Positions 33,458 to 46,170 are shown, numbered from the stretch's first letter. The stretch: DNA of 64,000 nt from Pictodentalium vernedei (GCA_031216915.1 CM062292.1:67816790-67880789); one strand, 5' to 3'. Numbers and translations are program-made. The notes: a model not told the origin generated them from the letters alone.

Positions 33458-33889
33458 CAGTACAGTCACCATGGACTGGTCATCATCCACACATGGGCAG
33501 TGATGTCCACACATGCATTTACCAGGTAATTATAATCATCATCAGCAAAATTTTAATTATTGAAGCACCAAGTTGTACCCGGTGCTTCATTAACCCTCTG
33601 CACTCTGATGTCAAAATGGCAAATATTTCCCATAATGCAGTTTTTTAATTTAACCAAATATACCTTGTTTGACAGAGCTCAGTGAGCTCTGTCAAACAAG
33701 ATATAATGGGTTAAATTCATAGTTAAACAAGAGAAAAACAAAGTGATTGGAGAATACTCTGTTGTACCACCAGAGTGTAGGGGGTTAATTAAATTTTTGA
33801 TGATAATTAGCATTTGGAATCTAATATTATCGCGTCTGTGGAAATATTTTCCACCTGTGGAAAGTGACCAGTCCACGGCAGCTGTACTG
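33458..33889. mobile_element. Family U element hosting family H
   Basis: TA-CAGTACAGTCACCATGG ... CCACGGCAGCTGTACTG-TA. Mariner/pogo-like TA flanks. Confidence 0.8.
33590..33788. mobile_element. Family H palindromic TTAA element
   Basis: TTAACCCTCTGCACTCTGATG ... GAGTGTAGGGGGTTAA. The central hairpin, 33663-33701, is CTTGTTTGACAGAGCTC and complement. The U copies near 17812 and 26962 show the empty TTAA. Confidence 0.87.
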
Positions 33890-33990
33890 TACTGCCATGT
33901 TGTATAGCGTAACCTGCTAATGGCTTACAATGTAAGCTCTTTATTTCCAGGCCTAAAACAAGCAGGGGTTCCCTCAGGGGGAGCTATTAA

Positions 33991-34230
33991 ATTATTTATT
34001 TATTTATTGGGGCTTAACAACACTTTCAACAGCCAGGATCACCTCGTGCCAGACAGTTTTATGAGTGGAGGAAGCCGGAGTATGTGGAGACAACCACCAA
34101 GAAATGGCAAGCAACTGTCAGACACCCCAACATACTAACTCCACACAAGCAGGGTTAGCATTGGTTGAAGACAAGTGCACCATTGACGTGCAGTACACCT
34201 TAGTACACAGCACCACCGAGCCACCACGTG
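33991..34230 (-). mobile_element. SINE, 5-prime truncated
   Basis: The minus-strand body with TTAAGCCCCAATAAATAAAT tail. Perfect 10-bp duplications GAGCTATTAA lie at 33981-33990 and 34231-34240, showing the truncated copy inserted as such. Confidence 0.88.
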
Positions 34231-34240
34231 GAGCTATTAA

Positions 34241-35077
34241 GTTGTGCAGTTTGTACATGACCAAATATTCACAACAAGCCTGCATATTTTCAAATTGCAC
34301 TACGAAGAGTTCCATGCACTTGTTATGGGTCATTAAATTTAACTTCATTTTATTTAATCAAGTGTACATACATGTCAATATACTACAAATAATTTAATGC
34401 ATTCCACAGTAAGATTAACATAACAAATTTAAAAGTCTCAATTCCAGAACACCCCCACTGATCCCGTTGTATTGATTATTTTGCACATAAATAAAACTGA
34501 ACAAAGTTCACTTGTTGAAGAGAAACATGACCACATTGCAGCTCTGTGTGTGTTTAGGTGAATACTCAATTATGCCATGAATGATTCATAAACACTCCAG
34601 TTTGCAAAGACTTCTCTTATCAAAATCCACATAACATATACTTACATCAGCTGTCTGGTCAGCCATGTTTGAATGACACAACTACCCACGAATCACCCTG
34701 AATTGATTCTCTAACACTGACACAAAATGATAATTCAAATGACAAACATGGGGAAAAAACCTGTTTGTCAAACTATCGGCATGTATAATAATAATGTAAT
34801 TATGCTATTCTGCACTGAGACGGTTTCAACTCAAGTGAAAAAATAATAATGACAACATCATAAGCTTGGGGCTACATATGTTGGGATCAGCTGATATTTT
34901 CTTCCTCATAAATTTTCAACTGTAATTCTATTGAGATAGAAATATACTGAACACTGATATATTTATTTTTAACCAAGTTCTCTCCTCGGTTCACTGAATT
35001 TATACACCATCATAATGATTTGTTTCATTAACCCTCCATCAAAAATAAACTTTTCATCACTGCCATCTATTTTTTAG
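34241..35077. other. No recognised feature
   Basis: AT-rich, low-copy in appearance; no gene supported. Confidence 0.4.
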
Positions 35078-35480
35078 TGTTGACCCTTTGTCTAACAAAT
35101 CAACTGCACCACCACGTAATTTACAACTCAAGCAGTTGAAAAAAAAAAAATTCACAACATTTCTGCAAAATAATATCATGTGACCCCTCATTGGAACGAG
35201 CTCGTTCCAATGAAGGGTCACATATGGTTTTGTTGAAATGTTTTGAAAAATATGAAAAAAAAATCAAAAATTAAAATAACAAATTTTGATATCACCTGCA
35301 TTAAAGGGTTTACCCTCTGCATAACGTAATAGCAGAAAAACAGCCATTATTAAAAAAAATTGCCATTCATATTTTATTATTTCTGCAATTTTAACCTCAA
35401 AAACATTGTTCATAACCTCTCATTGAAACGAGCTGAAGTGAGGGGTCATAAGCTATGTTTCTGTAGCAAAAATGAATAAT
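35078..35480. mobile_element. Two old A elements end to end
   Basis: A-beta relic (GACCCTTTGTCTAACAAATC ... CATTAAAGGGTTTA) followed from about 35308 by an A-alpha relic (CCCTCTGCATAACGTAATAG, GAGGGGTCATAAGCTATG). Confidence 0.6.
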
Positions 35481-35499
35481 TTCAGATGTAGAATGTCTT

Positions 35500-36340
35500 G
35501 CATTTATTTATTTATTGGTGTTTAAGGTCACATAATTCTGTCCAATTGCCAATCGTGACCACAACATGGATGTCAAGTCCAGGGATTAAAATTTGTGCGC
35601 GAATCCGAATCGATTCGCGCAAATGATTCTCGCAGGTGAAACCATAAGAATCAACTTAGATTCGCGCAAAATGTTCATTTGATTCTTGTCGTAGATTCTA
35701 AAGGTGGCTTTAACAAGCCAAGAGAATGCCCTGTCTTTGCCCCCTTATAATAAGATAAAAAAACTACACTTAGCAGTGGTGTATAATGAAGTCTTGGCTG
35801 CCTATATAGGCAGCCAAGACTTCACTAGACACCACTGCCACGATACTGTAATTTCTATCAGCCAGACCACCAAAAGCCTGTATGTTGGAACATGTGTTCT
35901 ACGTGTACATGTGTGAGAAACTTGACAAAAAGGAAACTAGGCTCATAAAGGGGAAAACTCTCTGAAAAAAAAACTATAGCATTTGCCTTTTACTATGGCA
36001 TATGTAAATGTTGCACTCACATAACAGTACTCTCAAATTCAAAATATTTAAGAACTGAAAATTGATTCTCGCAACAGACGCCCGCGAGAATCGAAATTGA
36101 TTCTCGTGAATCGAGACAAATTTTAAGGCCTGCAAGTCAATTGTTTATACCCATGTTGCCCATTTTGGAGGGCTTCCACCACAAGCATTGGTGACTGGGT
36201 CCTATTTTACCAGTAAAACAAAGCATGTTTACTGCAGTAATCAAGCACTGCTTCACTTTCCAGGGTTCGCAGGGGGGGGGGGGGGGGGGAGTGTCATTTC
36301 CTGCTTCACTTCCCAGGGTTCCCACAGGGTAGCATTGTGT
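35500..36340 (-). repeat. Family Q copy split by a 553-bp element
   Basis: TTTATTTATTGGTGTTTAAGG through ACAACATGGATGTCAAGTC, then after the insertion TCAATTGTTTATACCCATG and TTTACTGCAGTAATCAAGC. A poly-G run lies near 36275. Confidence 0.6.
35580..36132. mobile_element. 553-bp palindromic element (6-bp TSD)
   Basis: Ends CAGGGATTAAAATTTGTG ... GACAAATTTTAAGGCCTG. Perfect 6-bp duplications CAAGTC lie at 35574-35579 and 36133-36138. Subterminal GAATCGATTCGCG and GATTCTCG repeats. The core hairpin, 35773-35838, contains AAGTCTTGGCTGCCT. Confidence 0.9.
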
Positions 36341-36417
36341 CAAGTAAAAGAATAACTGCTTTAATGCAGTGATCTCTGGTGATCTGGTTTCTTATATACT
36401 GGCAGTTTACATCAAGC

Positions 36418-36540
36418 TTAACTCTTAACCTGCTGAGTATTTCAAAACAAATTTCATCAAATCTAGCCATGGCTGCTGTAAAGCAGCCAAGACTAGATTT
36501 GATTAAAAAGTTATCCATATTTAACTATATATTTAACTTA
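36418..36540. mobile_element. Family E fragment
   Basis: TTAACTCTTAACCTGCTGAG and the AATCTAGCCATGGCTGCT hairpin. The far arm is missing. Confidence 0.65.
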
Positions 36541-37396
36541 AACAAGACTAACAGTGACCGCCAGGCCACGGATGCTCCCGATCTATGACCTTGAGCTGTG
36601 ACCTTGACCTCCATCGAACAAAAAGGATATCTGTACGTGACACATTGTCTCCCCATAAGCAACATGTATGCCAAGTTTCAACAAAATCCAAAGAAGCATC
36701 TCAGAGTTGTGGAGTGGACACAAAAATCGTCCTGATGGACAGATGGATGGAAATGACAAACTCTGTAGCAAGCAATGCGCCAACTAATACTGCTCTATTT
36801 GCCAAAATCACATTCTGGGCTCTTTCCAACTATACTGTGTCAAAACAGTTAGAAGAAAGGTCAGGAAATCCCTTGGACAAATAGTTTCCCCATTTGTTTT
36901 TATTGCGTGTGTGAAGGTGGGGGGGGGGGGGGGGGGGGGGGGGGCAGGTGATTTCTTCATTTATTTTATATTCAACTTGGGAACAAGCACTTTCAATTGC
37001 GAAGAAATATTTTCGTAGAATTTACTGAGATAGGCAAGAGGCATTCTCCAATAAATTGTTTGAAAATATTTGTCATAGAAATCTACAGTTTGAAACTGAA
37101 GATAATAAAGTATACATGTTCTAATTTGTTTTTCTGAAGCTGGCAATGAACCAGTCAAGGCAATGAATTACAAGTTGCACAGCTGTGTGTTTTGAGGGTC
37201 TTTTTGTTCATTTTCATAGATGGGGTCTGTTGCATTAATCATTTTTTTCAACAAATTTTAGCCTGAGGTTTGTATTCCAAGAAGCTTTTTCATTAATTCC
37301 AGAGAAAAGATAATTTTTAAGATTCAATCACTTTCCAGGACTAGTACAAACACAGGAAATATATTTATCATTCAATTAATCAATTTTCCCCAAATA
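36541..37396. other. Dispersed-repeat fragment and unassigned sequence
   Basis: CTATGACCTTGAGCTGTGAC and GATGGACAGATGGATGG mark a GGACAGAC-class fragment up to about 36790. A long poly-G run lies at about 36919-36944. The rest is unassigned. Confidence 0.4.
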
Positions 37397-37826
37397 CAGT
37401 AGAATCATCTTAATTGAATATCCATTTTGCCAGTGAAAATTATTCAATTAACAGAAATATACAATTAACAGGGATTTGGTCAGTTTCCTATGTTCTGGAG
37501 GTAAACTGAGCATTTATTCTATTATATCTTGTTTGACAGAGCTCATAGAGCTCTGTCAAACAAGATATAATAGAATAAATGCTTGTACTGGATGTGGTGA
37601 GGCCAAAAAGGTTGATAAGTAAGGGGAATTTGGTATGTGCCACAGTAATGTTTTCGACATATTACAAAAATTTATATACAATTAACAGGAGTTTACTCTA
37701 CAACCCATATGCAATTAACAGATCAAATTTGTACTGAAGGTATGGTAAATGGTTTTGTGTTTGAAAATTTTATTCAATTAACAGGGATATACAATTAAGA
37801 GATATCCAATTAAATGGGCTCCACTG
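37397..37826. mobile_element. Family B element, whole, with TA flanks
   Basis: TA-CAGTAGAATCATCTTAATTG ... AAATGGGCTCCACTG-TA. Perfect central hairpin at 37510-37582 (CTTGTTTGACAGAGCTC and complement). Confidence 0.85.
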
Positions 37827-37859
37827 TACAAGCTAAAATATCTAGACTGATACATAGAG

Positions 37860-38430
37860 GATATCTATCTACTCTGTTTTAGTGAATATTGGGAATTATC
37901 TCTCGAGTGTGAACTTGAAAGTTTTATTTTTCACGAGCACTTGTGAAAAGTAATACTTTCAGGTCCACATGAATGAGAAAGTTCCCAATATTCACTAAAA
38001 CAGCATGGATTTTCATTTTATTATATATTACGTGACATTTTACTACACAAAATTCAGCCCAATTCAACTGCAAACAGTTTAAAGACAAAGACAAAAAAGC
38101 TGCTGATCGTTCCCTCAAGGCAACGTTCAAGGTGACGTCATGCGCCAAAGAATAATGTCATTTAGGAAGGTGCTGAAAAAATTCATTGTGTGAACCTGAA
38201 AATAAAACTTTCAGGTCCACACTCATGAGATAATTCCAGATACTGACTAAAATAGAGTAGATTTTCTTCTTTATTATATGCTACAAGACATTTTATTGCA
38301 CAATATTCAGCCCAATTCGACGAGAAATGCATACGTTTCAAAACAATAACAAAGATCAGCTGATCGTTCCTTCAAGGTCACGTAATGTGGCGTAGAGTGA
38401 CATTTAGGAAGCTACTGAGGAATATTTCTC
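37860..38430. repeat. Inverted repeat plus about 250-bp duplication
   Basis: TTTTAGTGAATATTGGGAAT at 37878 pairs with its complement at 37984. The block from CAATATTCACTAAAACAGCA to about 38170 is repeated, diverged, from about 38233. Confidence 0.6.
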
Positions 38431-38608
38431 GATATCTATCGAGTCGACAAATATCGAGAAATATCTTTTAGATAATTTGCGATAATTCACAGGCTAGCAC
38501 ATAATAAAAATTTGTATCAGCCATAGTAACATCTGTGAGCATGTACATGTATGATCATTCGATTCAGAAAGCAAACGTTTTTACCTGCACTCTTCGAAAA
38601 CTGATTAC

Positions 38609-39245
38609 TAGTGTTCAACTGATTACCAGAAATGGCTGCTGACCGATTACCAGTTATTTGAGCTCACAATCGGCCGATTCCGACGCCGATTCCTATTGTA
38701 ATACTGGGCACTACTAGACGAGTCGAGGCTTGAAAGAACTACATTAAACTGAACATATTTCTCAGTGTTAAACGTCGTAGACTCGGGTAGCAGTAAAATC
38801 ACCAGTCGTGCACACATGGGCAGTATACGTGGCTCTGAGAGCCACGTATACCGCCCAAGTGCACGTAACTGGTGATTTTACTGCAATTGAGTCAATGAAG
38901 TGCAATCTCCACTTTTCTGGTATGAACTGGCGATTACGGCAAGCACGCTCAATTGTAAGCTTTAAATGTCGTTTAACTTGTATAGACAGTAAAGGGGCGT
39001 CTAGAGAAATTAAGAATACACATTGTGGTGGTTTTTCAATTTTTTTGAATGGTGTCATTGACATCATTTTACATTAACAATTGAACAATTGCAGAAGATA
39101 ATAAACTCTGGTTAATGAATCATCACAAAAAAAATGCTTGACAACAATCGGTTGAACCGATGTTCCAGGAGCTGTTGCCATTGTCATCCGATTGCCCACA
39201 ATCGGCCGATTGGGGTGGCCAATTCCAATCATCGGTGGAACACTA
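38609..39245. mobile_element. Family P palindromic hAT-like element, copy 1
   Basis: Ends TAGTGTTCAACTGATTACC ... CATCGGTGGAACACTA. 8-bp duplications CTGATTAC and CTGGTTAC (one mismatch) at 38601-38608 and 39246-39253. The core hairpin is GGCTCTGAGAGCC within CACGTATAC arms near 38830. Confidence 0.85.
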
Positions 39246-39253
39246 CTGGTTAC

Positions 39254-39529
39254 ACATGTCAAGGTAACCATTTTCATAACAGTAATTATATGATAAATAA
39301 ATAAATCACTAACTCAGTAACATAAATTAGACCAGGTTAATTTTTCCTATGATATTTTGTATAGGCCGACCATGCATTGATCATGAAAAATTAAACAAAG
39401 AAACACACAGCTGATACAATACTATAAACTTCAGTGGTTATATATAGCACAAGTGGAACACTGAATAGGGATTACGTCATGCAGAGCTCAAGAACATAAT
39501 GCCATGACATCATCAGGATCTTCATTCAT
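39254..39529. other. No recognised feature
   Basis: Short unassigned spacer. Confidence 0.3.
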
Positions 39530-42500
39530 AATGAAAGTGTCAATGACACTGTAGCTTGTGTGTTGTGTTTGATGAAAAGGATAATGTTGAATGTTTATGA
39601 AAGGATTATGAAATAAGACAAGAATTGTGATAATTGGGAATATGTTAATTTCTGTTCCCTGTATGCTATGTTTTTGATAAAAATAATATGAGGTGTACAC
39701 TGTACTAAAGAGCTGAGTGGTGGGTTAATATGACCTCACAGTTAATGTAAGTGGCCCTCACAGTTAACGTATATCAACGAAAGTTACCAAGTTACAGTGA
39801 AATTATTCCAAAACAAGTCATCCTATCAAGTTAGAAGTTACATTGAAATCCCTTCATAAATATGGCCTGCAGACGACTGTGCTAGAGGTTTTTGGGCTTC
39901 GGGCCCCTGTAGCCGTCAGTTTCCCAATTGCGTCCAAAGGGGACGTTCTCATCTAGACATTATATGAAGTCAACCTAACAAGTTACAATGAAATCCCTTC
40001 ATAAATATGAACTGAAGACTGTGCTAAAGGTTTTCGGGCTTTGGGCTTGGGCAGCCATCATGGTTGAATGATCTCAACCAAAAGGGGAAATTCTCATTTG
40101 GGCATCATCTTGAGTGATCCTACGAAGTTATCAATGAAATCCCTTCATAAATATGACCTGTAGACTGTGCTCAAGATTTTTGGGCACCTGTAGCAATCAC
40201 AGTTGACCAATCACGACCAAAAGGGGATGTCATCATCTAGGCATTATATGCAGTCAACCTAACAAGTTACAATGAAATCCTTGCATAAATACGACCTATA
40301 GACTATGCTAAAGGCTTTTGGGCTCGGGCAGCCATCTAGGCTGAATGATCGTGACCAAAAGGGGGCGTTCTCATCTAGACATTATTTGGAGTCATCCTAT
40401 CAAGTTACATTGAAATCCCTTCATAATTATGACCTGTAGACTGTTCTAAAGGTTTTGGGGCTTTGGGCCCCTGTAGCTGTCACAGTTGCCCAATCGTGTC
40501 CAAAAGGGGACGTTCTCATCTAGACATTACATGAAGTCAAATCTACCAAGTTACAATGAAATCCCTTCATAAATATGACTGTAGACTGTGCTAAAGGTAT
40601 TCAGGCTTTGGGCTCAGGCAGCCATAATGGTTGAATGATCGCAACCAAAGGGGACATTCTCATCTGGGCATCATCTGGAGTGATCTTATGAAGTTACAAT
40701 GAAATCCCTTCATAAATATGACCTGTAGACTGTGCTCAAGATTTTCGGGCTTCAGGCACCTGTAGCCATCACAGTTGACCAATCATGACCAAAAGGGGAT
40801 GTCATCATCTAGGCATGATATGGAGGTAACCTAACAAGTTACAATGAAATTCTTCCATAAATACGACCTATAGACTATGCTAATGGTCTTTGGGCTCGGG
40901 CAGCCATAAAGGCTGAATGATCGCGACCAAAAGGGGATGTTTTCATCTAGACATTATTTGGAGTCATCCTACCAAGCTACAAAGAAATCCCTTCATAATT
41001 ATGACCTGTAGACTGTTCTAAAGGTTTAAGGGCTTCGGGCCCCTGTAGCCGTCACAATTGCCCAATCGTGTCCAAAAGGGGACGTTCTCATCTAGACATT
41101 ATATGAAGTCAAACCTACCAAGTTACAATGAAATCCCTTCATAAATATGACCTGTAGACTGTACTAAAGGTATTCAGGCTTCGGGCTTGGGCAGCCATAA
41201 TGGTTGAATGATCGCAACCAAAGGGGACATTCTCATCTGAGCATCATCTGGAGTGATCCTACGAAGTTACAATGAAATCCCTTCATAAATATGACCTTCA
41301 GGCACCTGTAGCCATCACAGTTGACCAATCACGACCAAAAGGGGATGTCATCATCCAGGCATTATATGGAGTCAACCTAACAAGTTACAATGAAATTCTT
41401 CCATAAATACGACCTATAGACTATGCTAATGGTCTTTGGGCTCAGGCAGCCATAAAGGCTGAATGATTGCGACCAAAAGGGGATGTTCTCATCTAGACAT
41501 TATTTGGAGTCATCCTACAAAGCTACAATGACATCCCTTCATAATTATGACCTGTAGACTGTTCTAAAGGTTTTCGGGCTTCAGGCCCCTGTAGCCGTCA
41601 CAGTTGCCCAATCGTATCCAAAAGGGGACGTTCTCATCTAGATATTATATGAAGTCAACCTACCAAGTTACAATGAAATCCCTTCATAAATATGACCTGT
41701 AGACCGTGCTAAAGGTTTTCGGGCTCGGGCAGCCATCATGGTGGAACGATTGCAACCAAAGGGGACAATCTCATCTGGGCATCATCTGGAGTGATCCTAC
41801 GAAGTTACACTGAAATCCCTTTATAAATATGACCTGCAGACTATGCTCAAGGTTTTCGGGCTTTGGGTACCTGTAGCCGTAACAGTTGACCAATCACGAC
41901 CAAAAGGGGATGTCATCATCTAGGCATTATATGGAGTCAACTTAACAGGTTACAATGAAATCCTTCCATAAATATGACCTTTTGCCTATGCTAAAGGTTT
42001 TTGGACTCGGGCACCCATCAAGGCTGAATGATCGCGATCAAAATGGGACGTTCTCATCTAGACATTATTTGGAGTCATCCTACCAAGTTACAATGAAATC
42101 CCTTCATAAATATGACCTGTAGACTGTGCTAAAGGTTTTCGGGCTTCGGGCCCCTGTAGCCATCACAGTTGCCCAATCAGGACCAAAAGGGGACTTTCTC
42201 ATCTAGACATTATATGAAGTCAACCCACCAAGTTACAATGAAATTCCTCAATAAATATGACCTGTAGACTATGCTAAAGGTTTTCGGGTTTTGGGCTCGG
42301 GCAGTCGTCACGGTTGGCAGATCATGCCCTAATGGGGAAATTCTCATCTTGACATCATAAAGAGTCATCCTACCAAGTTACAATGAAATCCCTCCATATT
42401 AAACATGACCTGCAGATTGTGCTAAAAGTTTTTGGGTTTCGGCTTTGGCAGCCATCACGGTTGACAGATCATGCCCAAAACGGGATGTTCTCATCTAGGC

Positions 42501-42792
42501 ATTATACAGAGGCATCCTACCAAGTTACAATGAAATCCCTTCATAAATACAACCTGTAGACTGTGCTAATGGTTTTCATGTTTTGGGCTTGGGCAGCCAT
42601 ACCGGGTGACCGATCGCGACCAAAAGGGGACATTCTCATCTAGACCTGACCCCAAACCTGCATATGAAATTTCGTGACGATCAGACAAGAACTGCGGGAT
42701 GTAGCCCATGCTAAAGGAAAATGTGAACAGACTAACAGACTTCCACACGCGTGATGGCAATAGCTTATCTTGACTATGTCGAGTTAAGCTAA
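39530..42792. mobile_element. Element Y: 3.3-kb element built on a tandem array
   Basis: A 5-prime region (AATGAAAGTGTCAATGACAC onward, about 250 bp) is shared with 47386-47640. Then come about 20 units of about 143 bp containing AAGTTACAATGAAATCCC and GACCTGTAGACTGTGCTAAA. Units cycle through four variants, giving a higher-order period of about 570 bp. The end at 42762-42790 is a stem-loop (AGCTTATCTTGAC arm) followed by AAAAAT. Helitron-like by analogy; no coding capacity. Confidence 0.75.
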
Positions 42793-44402
42793 AAATCAAT
42801 TCACAGATGCTGAATGGTTGTCAAAATATATGCGGACAATTCAAGAAATGGAGGAATATTGTAAAATTAATTGGTTATTATCACCAAGTGGGTTTCCAAG
42901 ATGGTAAGATAAATTTGTCATCAGAACCTTGTATCAAGCCTTGATGGTGTTCCTATTACATATTAATAGTTATGTAATAGGGGAGGCTTTGCTTTATAGA
43001 TAGACACGTGCGTATTTGGGAGACAAATCATCCTAATTATCATTGTATTGGTGGGTTATAAGGAAGTAGGTTGTTTGCATTCTCCCAATTCAAGTTTCAA
43101 AGCAACTGAAGTGGCTTTCAGAATCCCTTTTAATGGCGATGAGAAACGTTGATCACACGGTTCATTTTTGAAAAACGTTATTGCAATAGTGTAGCACGAC
43201 CGCTATTGAAAAAACACTTTCATTGTAACTACACAATTTATTGCACACAGATTGCTGTAATTTGCACAACTGTACGGGTTTTCGGGGTGTACAATGACTT
43301 TTATCGGAAAGTTCGACTGCAATCAAGGGCGGATCCAGGATTTCTGAAAAGAGGGGGCGTCCCTTAGTCTGAAACTGAGCCATGAAACGACGGGTGCGGG
43401 TTAAACTCGAGATCGATTTCTCCCCTCACTAAAGAAGGGGTGGGGACATCTTCTTTAGTGGTGGGAGAATAGAGTGTGTGTGTGTGGGGGGGGGGGGGGG
43501 GGCTCCTGACAATAGATAAATAAATACAATAATAACTATCTCTGTGATGCCCCCCTATTATAATATCAGAATTGAAATCTATCCACTCACTGTCGAGATA
43601 TTGCTGTGGACGTAACAAATCATGAAAAATTGACAAAGTAAGGACCGCAACTCTGGTGAATGCGATAATATAAGAATTGATAGGCCCTTAGTTAATAATT
43701 ATACACAATTATTATTTTTCAAAAAGTATTTTTCTTATTTAGAATAAGCAGACTGTGGCTTGTGTGAACACTCATTTGCACTGAGTGACCTTTGAATGCA
43801 CTTATCAACATGTTTACTGCTTCTGTTGCACAGAATCTATTTTTAGTCTACTGTACATATCGCTCACTGATTGTTTAAGTATGTCACCCTTGTTTACTTG
43901 AAACTGGAATCATCTAGAAGCTTAATGAGGCGACTTTAATCAACCAATCAAAATTTAATAGAAAATAGAACATTTGATAAATTTCCTATTCTGGGACTTT
44001 CTGTCTGAAGACTATATAAATAACCTCTGTCAACAGAATTCAGACATTCTATTCATCACACAAGGCATTTATTCATATAGACATCATTTAGAAGTCATTT
44101 GTTTACACTCCGCATTAATTGAACATTGGAGATTATTATTACAGGACAGTGCATTATTACAGAAGCAATTGAGAATTCCTTATATATTCTTCAAAATAAT
44201 TTTGAGATCTGTGCATCTTTGTGTATTGGATAAGTGCTCCAAAAGAGAATTTTGATGAGAATTTATTCTTCTTGTGAAAGAGAATTATCTTTTGAGAAAG
44301 GCCAGGATCCTACCGGATTATTTTTTTAAAACTACCCATGGCACCAATACTTACTGGATATTAATTCCATATGAACTTTACTGAGTACTTTATTGGAGAC
44401 TG
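42793..44402. other. Largely unassigned
   Basis: A poly-G run lies near 43485-43502 and TGCACTATT-type low-copy sequence surrounds it. ATGAATATTG-type AT-rich DNA makes up the remainder. Short ORFs only, none with a recognisable domain. Confidence 0.35.
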
Positions 44403-44410
44403 CTGAATTT

Positions 44411-45265
44411 TTGTGTACAACCGATTACCAAAAATGGCCACTGACCGATTACCAGTTATTTGAGCACACAATCGGCTGATTTCGATGCTGATTCTGATTA
44501 TAATACTGTGCACTACTAGATGAGTCGAGGCTTGAAAGAATTACATTAAATTAAATATATTTCACAGTGTTAAACATTGTTGAGTCAGGTCACAGTAAAA
44601 TGACCAGACACGCACACTGGGGCAGTACACGTGGCTCTCAGAGCCACGTGTGCTGCCCAAGTGCACGATTGGTCATTTTACTGCGACCGGAGTCAACCAG
44701 GGTCTGACACAAGCCGTAACCTATAGGTTAGGTTATGGGAGAGGTTACGTGCTTCTATAAACTCGAGACCTATTATTAGGTTATGAGAGGAAACTAGTTA
44801 CCTTAATAATTTACCTTATATCTACACTACGGATACCTACAGGTTACGGTATGCTAGGCACATCGTAACCTATTTTAAGGTTACGGTGTATGAAGTTTAT
44901 ATCAGTCCCTGTCAACAGAGTGCAACCTTCCCTTTTTCAAGTATGAACTGGCGATTGACGCAAGTACGCTCAATTGTAAGCTTCACATGTTGTTTAACCT
45001 GTATATCCCATAAAGGGGTGTCCAGAGAAATTAAGAATACACATTGTGGGTGTCTCTCAACTTTATTGAATGGTATCTCTGACATCAGTTTACATTAACA
45101 ATTGAACAATTGGAAAAGATAACGAAATGTGGTTAATGAATCAACACAAAAATATTCTTGGCAACAGTTGGGTAAACCAATCTTCCAGGAGCCGTTGCTG
45201 TTGTCGTCCGATTGCCCACAATCAGCTGATTGGGGTGGTCGATTCCAATCACCGGTTGAACACTT
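44411..45265. mobile_element. Family P element, copy 2, with a nested insert
   Basis: TTGTGTACAACCGATTACC ... CACCGGTTGAACACTT. Perfect 8-bp duplications CTGAATTT at 44403-44410 and 45266-45273. The core GGCTCTCAGAGCC matches copy 1. It is longer than copy 1 because of the 214-bp insert. Confidence 0.87.
44698..44911. mobile_element. 214-bp CAGGG element nested in P
   Basis: CAGGGTCTGACACAAGCC ... TATATCAGTCCCTG. 5-bp duplications TCAAC at 44693-44697 and 44912-44916. Rich in GTAACCTA and AGGTTACG repeats. Absent from P copy 1, confirming insertion. Confidence 0.78.
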
Positions 45266-45440
45266 CTGAATTTTTGAGTGAACACTCTATTACAACTTAC
45301 TGGATACTGTTTCTGCAGACACATTCTTGGACATTATAATACCAGCTGGAAAATGTCTTCCTCACTGGATTACTGGATTCTTCTATTGAACTTTATTTTG
45401 GACTAATTCAGTAACTGATAAGTATTACTGTTTTTCATTT

Positions 45441-45756
45441 GGTTCGAATCCCACCTGCGGCAACCGCGTTGTGCCCTTGGGCAAGACACTTCACCCCGAT
45501 TGCCTACCTGGGGGCACGATGACGCTGTGTACTGAGGCGTACTGCACGTCGATGGTGCGCATGTCTTCAACCAATCTAACCCTGCCTGTGCTGCGGTGCA
45601 AAGTTCAGAGTTACGATGTTGGAGAGCTGACAGCTGCTCGTCGTTGCTCGGTGGTTCTCTCCGGGTACTCCGGCTTCCTCCACCCGTAAAACTGTCTCGG
45701 TCACGATTAGCCATTGTGCATAAGTATGTGACCTTAAACACCAATAAATAAATAAA
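45441..45756 (+). mobile_element. tRNA-headed SINE truncated at the B box
   Basis: Begins exactly at the B box GGTTCGAATCC. Body, then tail GACCTTAAACACCAATAAAT. 15-bp duplications TACTGTTTTTCATTT and TACTGTTTTTAATTT (one mismatch) at 45426 and 45757. Confidence 0.9.
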
Positions 45757-45771
45757 TACTGTTTTTAATTT

Positions 45772-46164
45772 CTGCAAACGAAATAGTGTAAAAGGTTTCT
45801 GCATCGTTTTTGCTTATTATTTTTTTTAATTAAATTTCAGAATAGTTAAATTTGAGTTATTGTTGCCGATTCTCAGATTTCTTCATGTTACCAATCAATA
45901 TCAGTACTGGTAATTCATCCTTGTTTCCTTGGCAAAAAAATTGCGGTCGAAAACTGCTGCTTCTATGGCAATTGCTGTGAAGCCTGTTCGGTTGTGTAAA
46001 AATCATCAGGGGGCAGGGCATAGTCTCAATCGCCTTGCATATGTAGTATGTGGTGAGGTGAAAACTTTCAATAACTTTAAAATGTGAAAGTAGTTCTAGA
46101 TACATGTGTATATAATCACAATCAATGTGCATAATCTTTCGCTCAACTAGATCAGGCCAGTATC
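45772..46164. other. No recognised feature
   Basis: Unassigned AT-rich sequence. Confidence 0.3.
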
Positions 46165-46170
46165 ATGAAC

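Larger units (their letters stand above)
33040..33960. repeat. Family I copy carrying three nested insertions
   Basis: Family I segments at 33040-33142, 33383-33457 and 33892-33960 match the uninterrupted copy at 23125-23400. Between them lie A-beta (33143-33382) and U (33458-33889), and U itself carries H (33590-33788). Confidence 0.65.

Noticed and set aside
39780-42650. CRISPR-like regularly spaced repeats
   Set aside because: Units are contiguous diverged satellite copies without unique spacers, in eukaryotic DNA.
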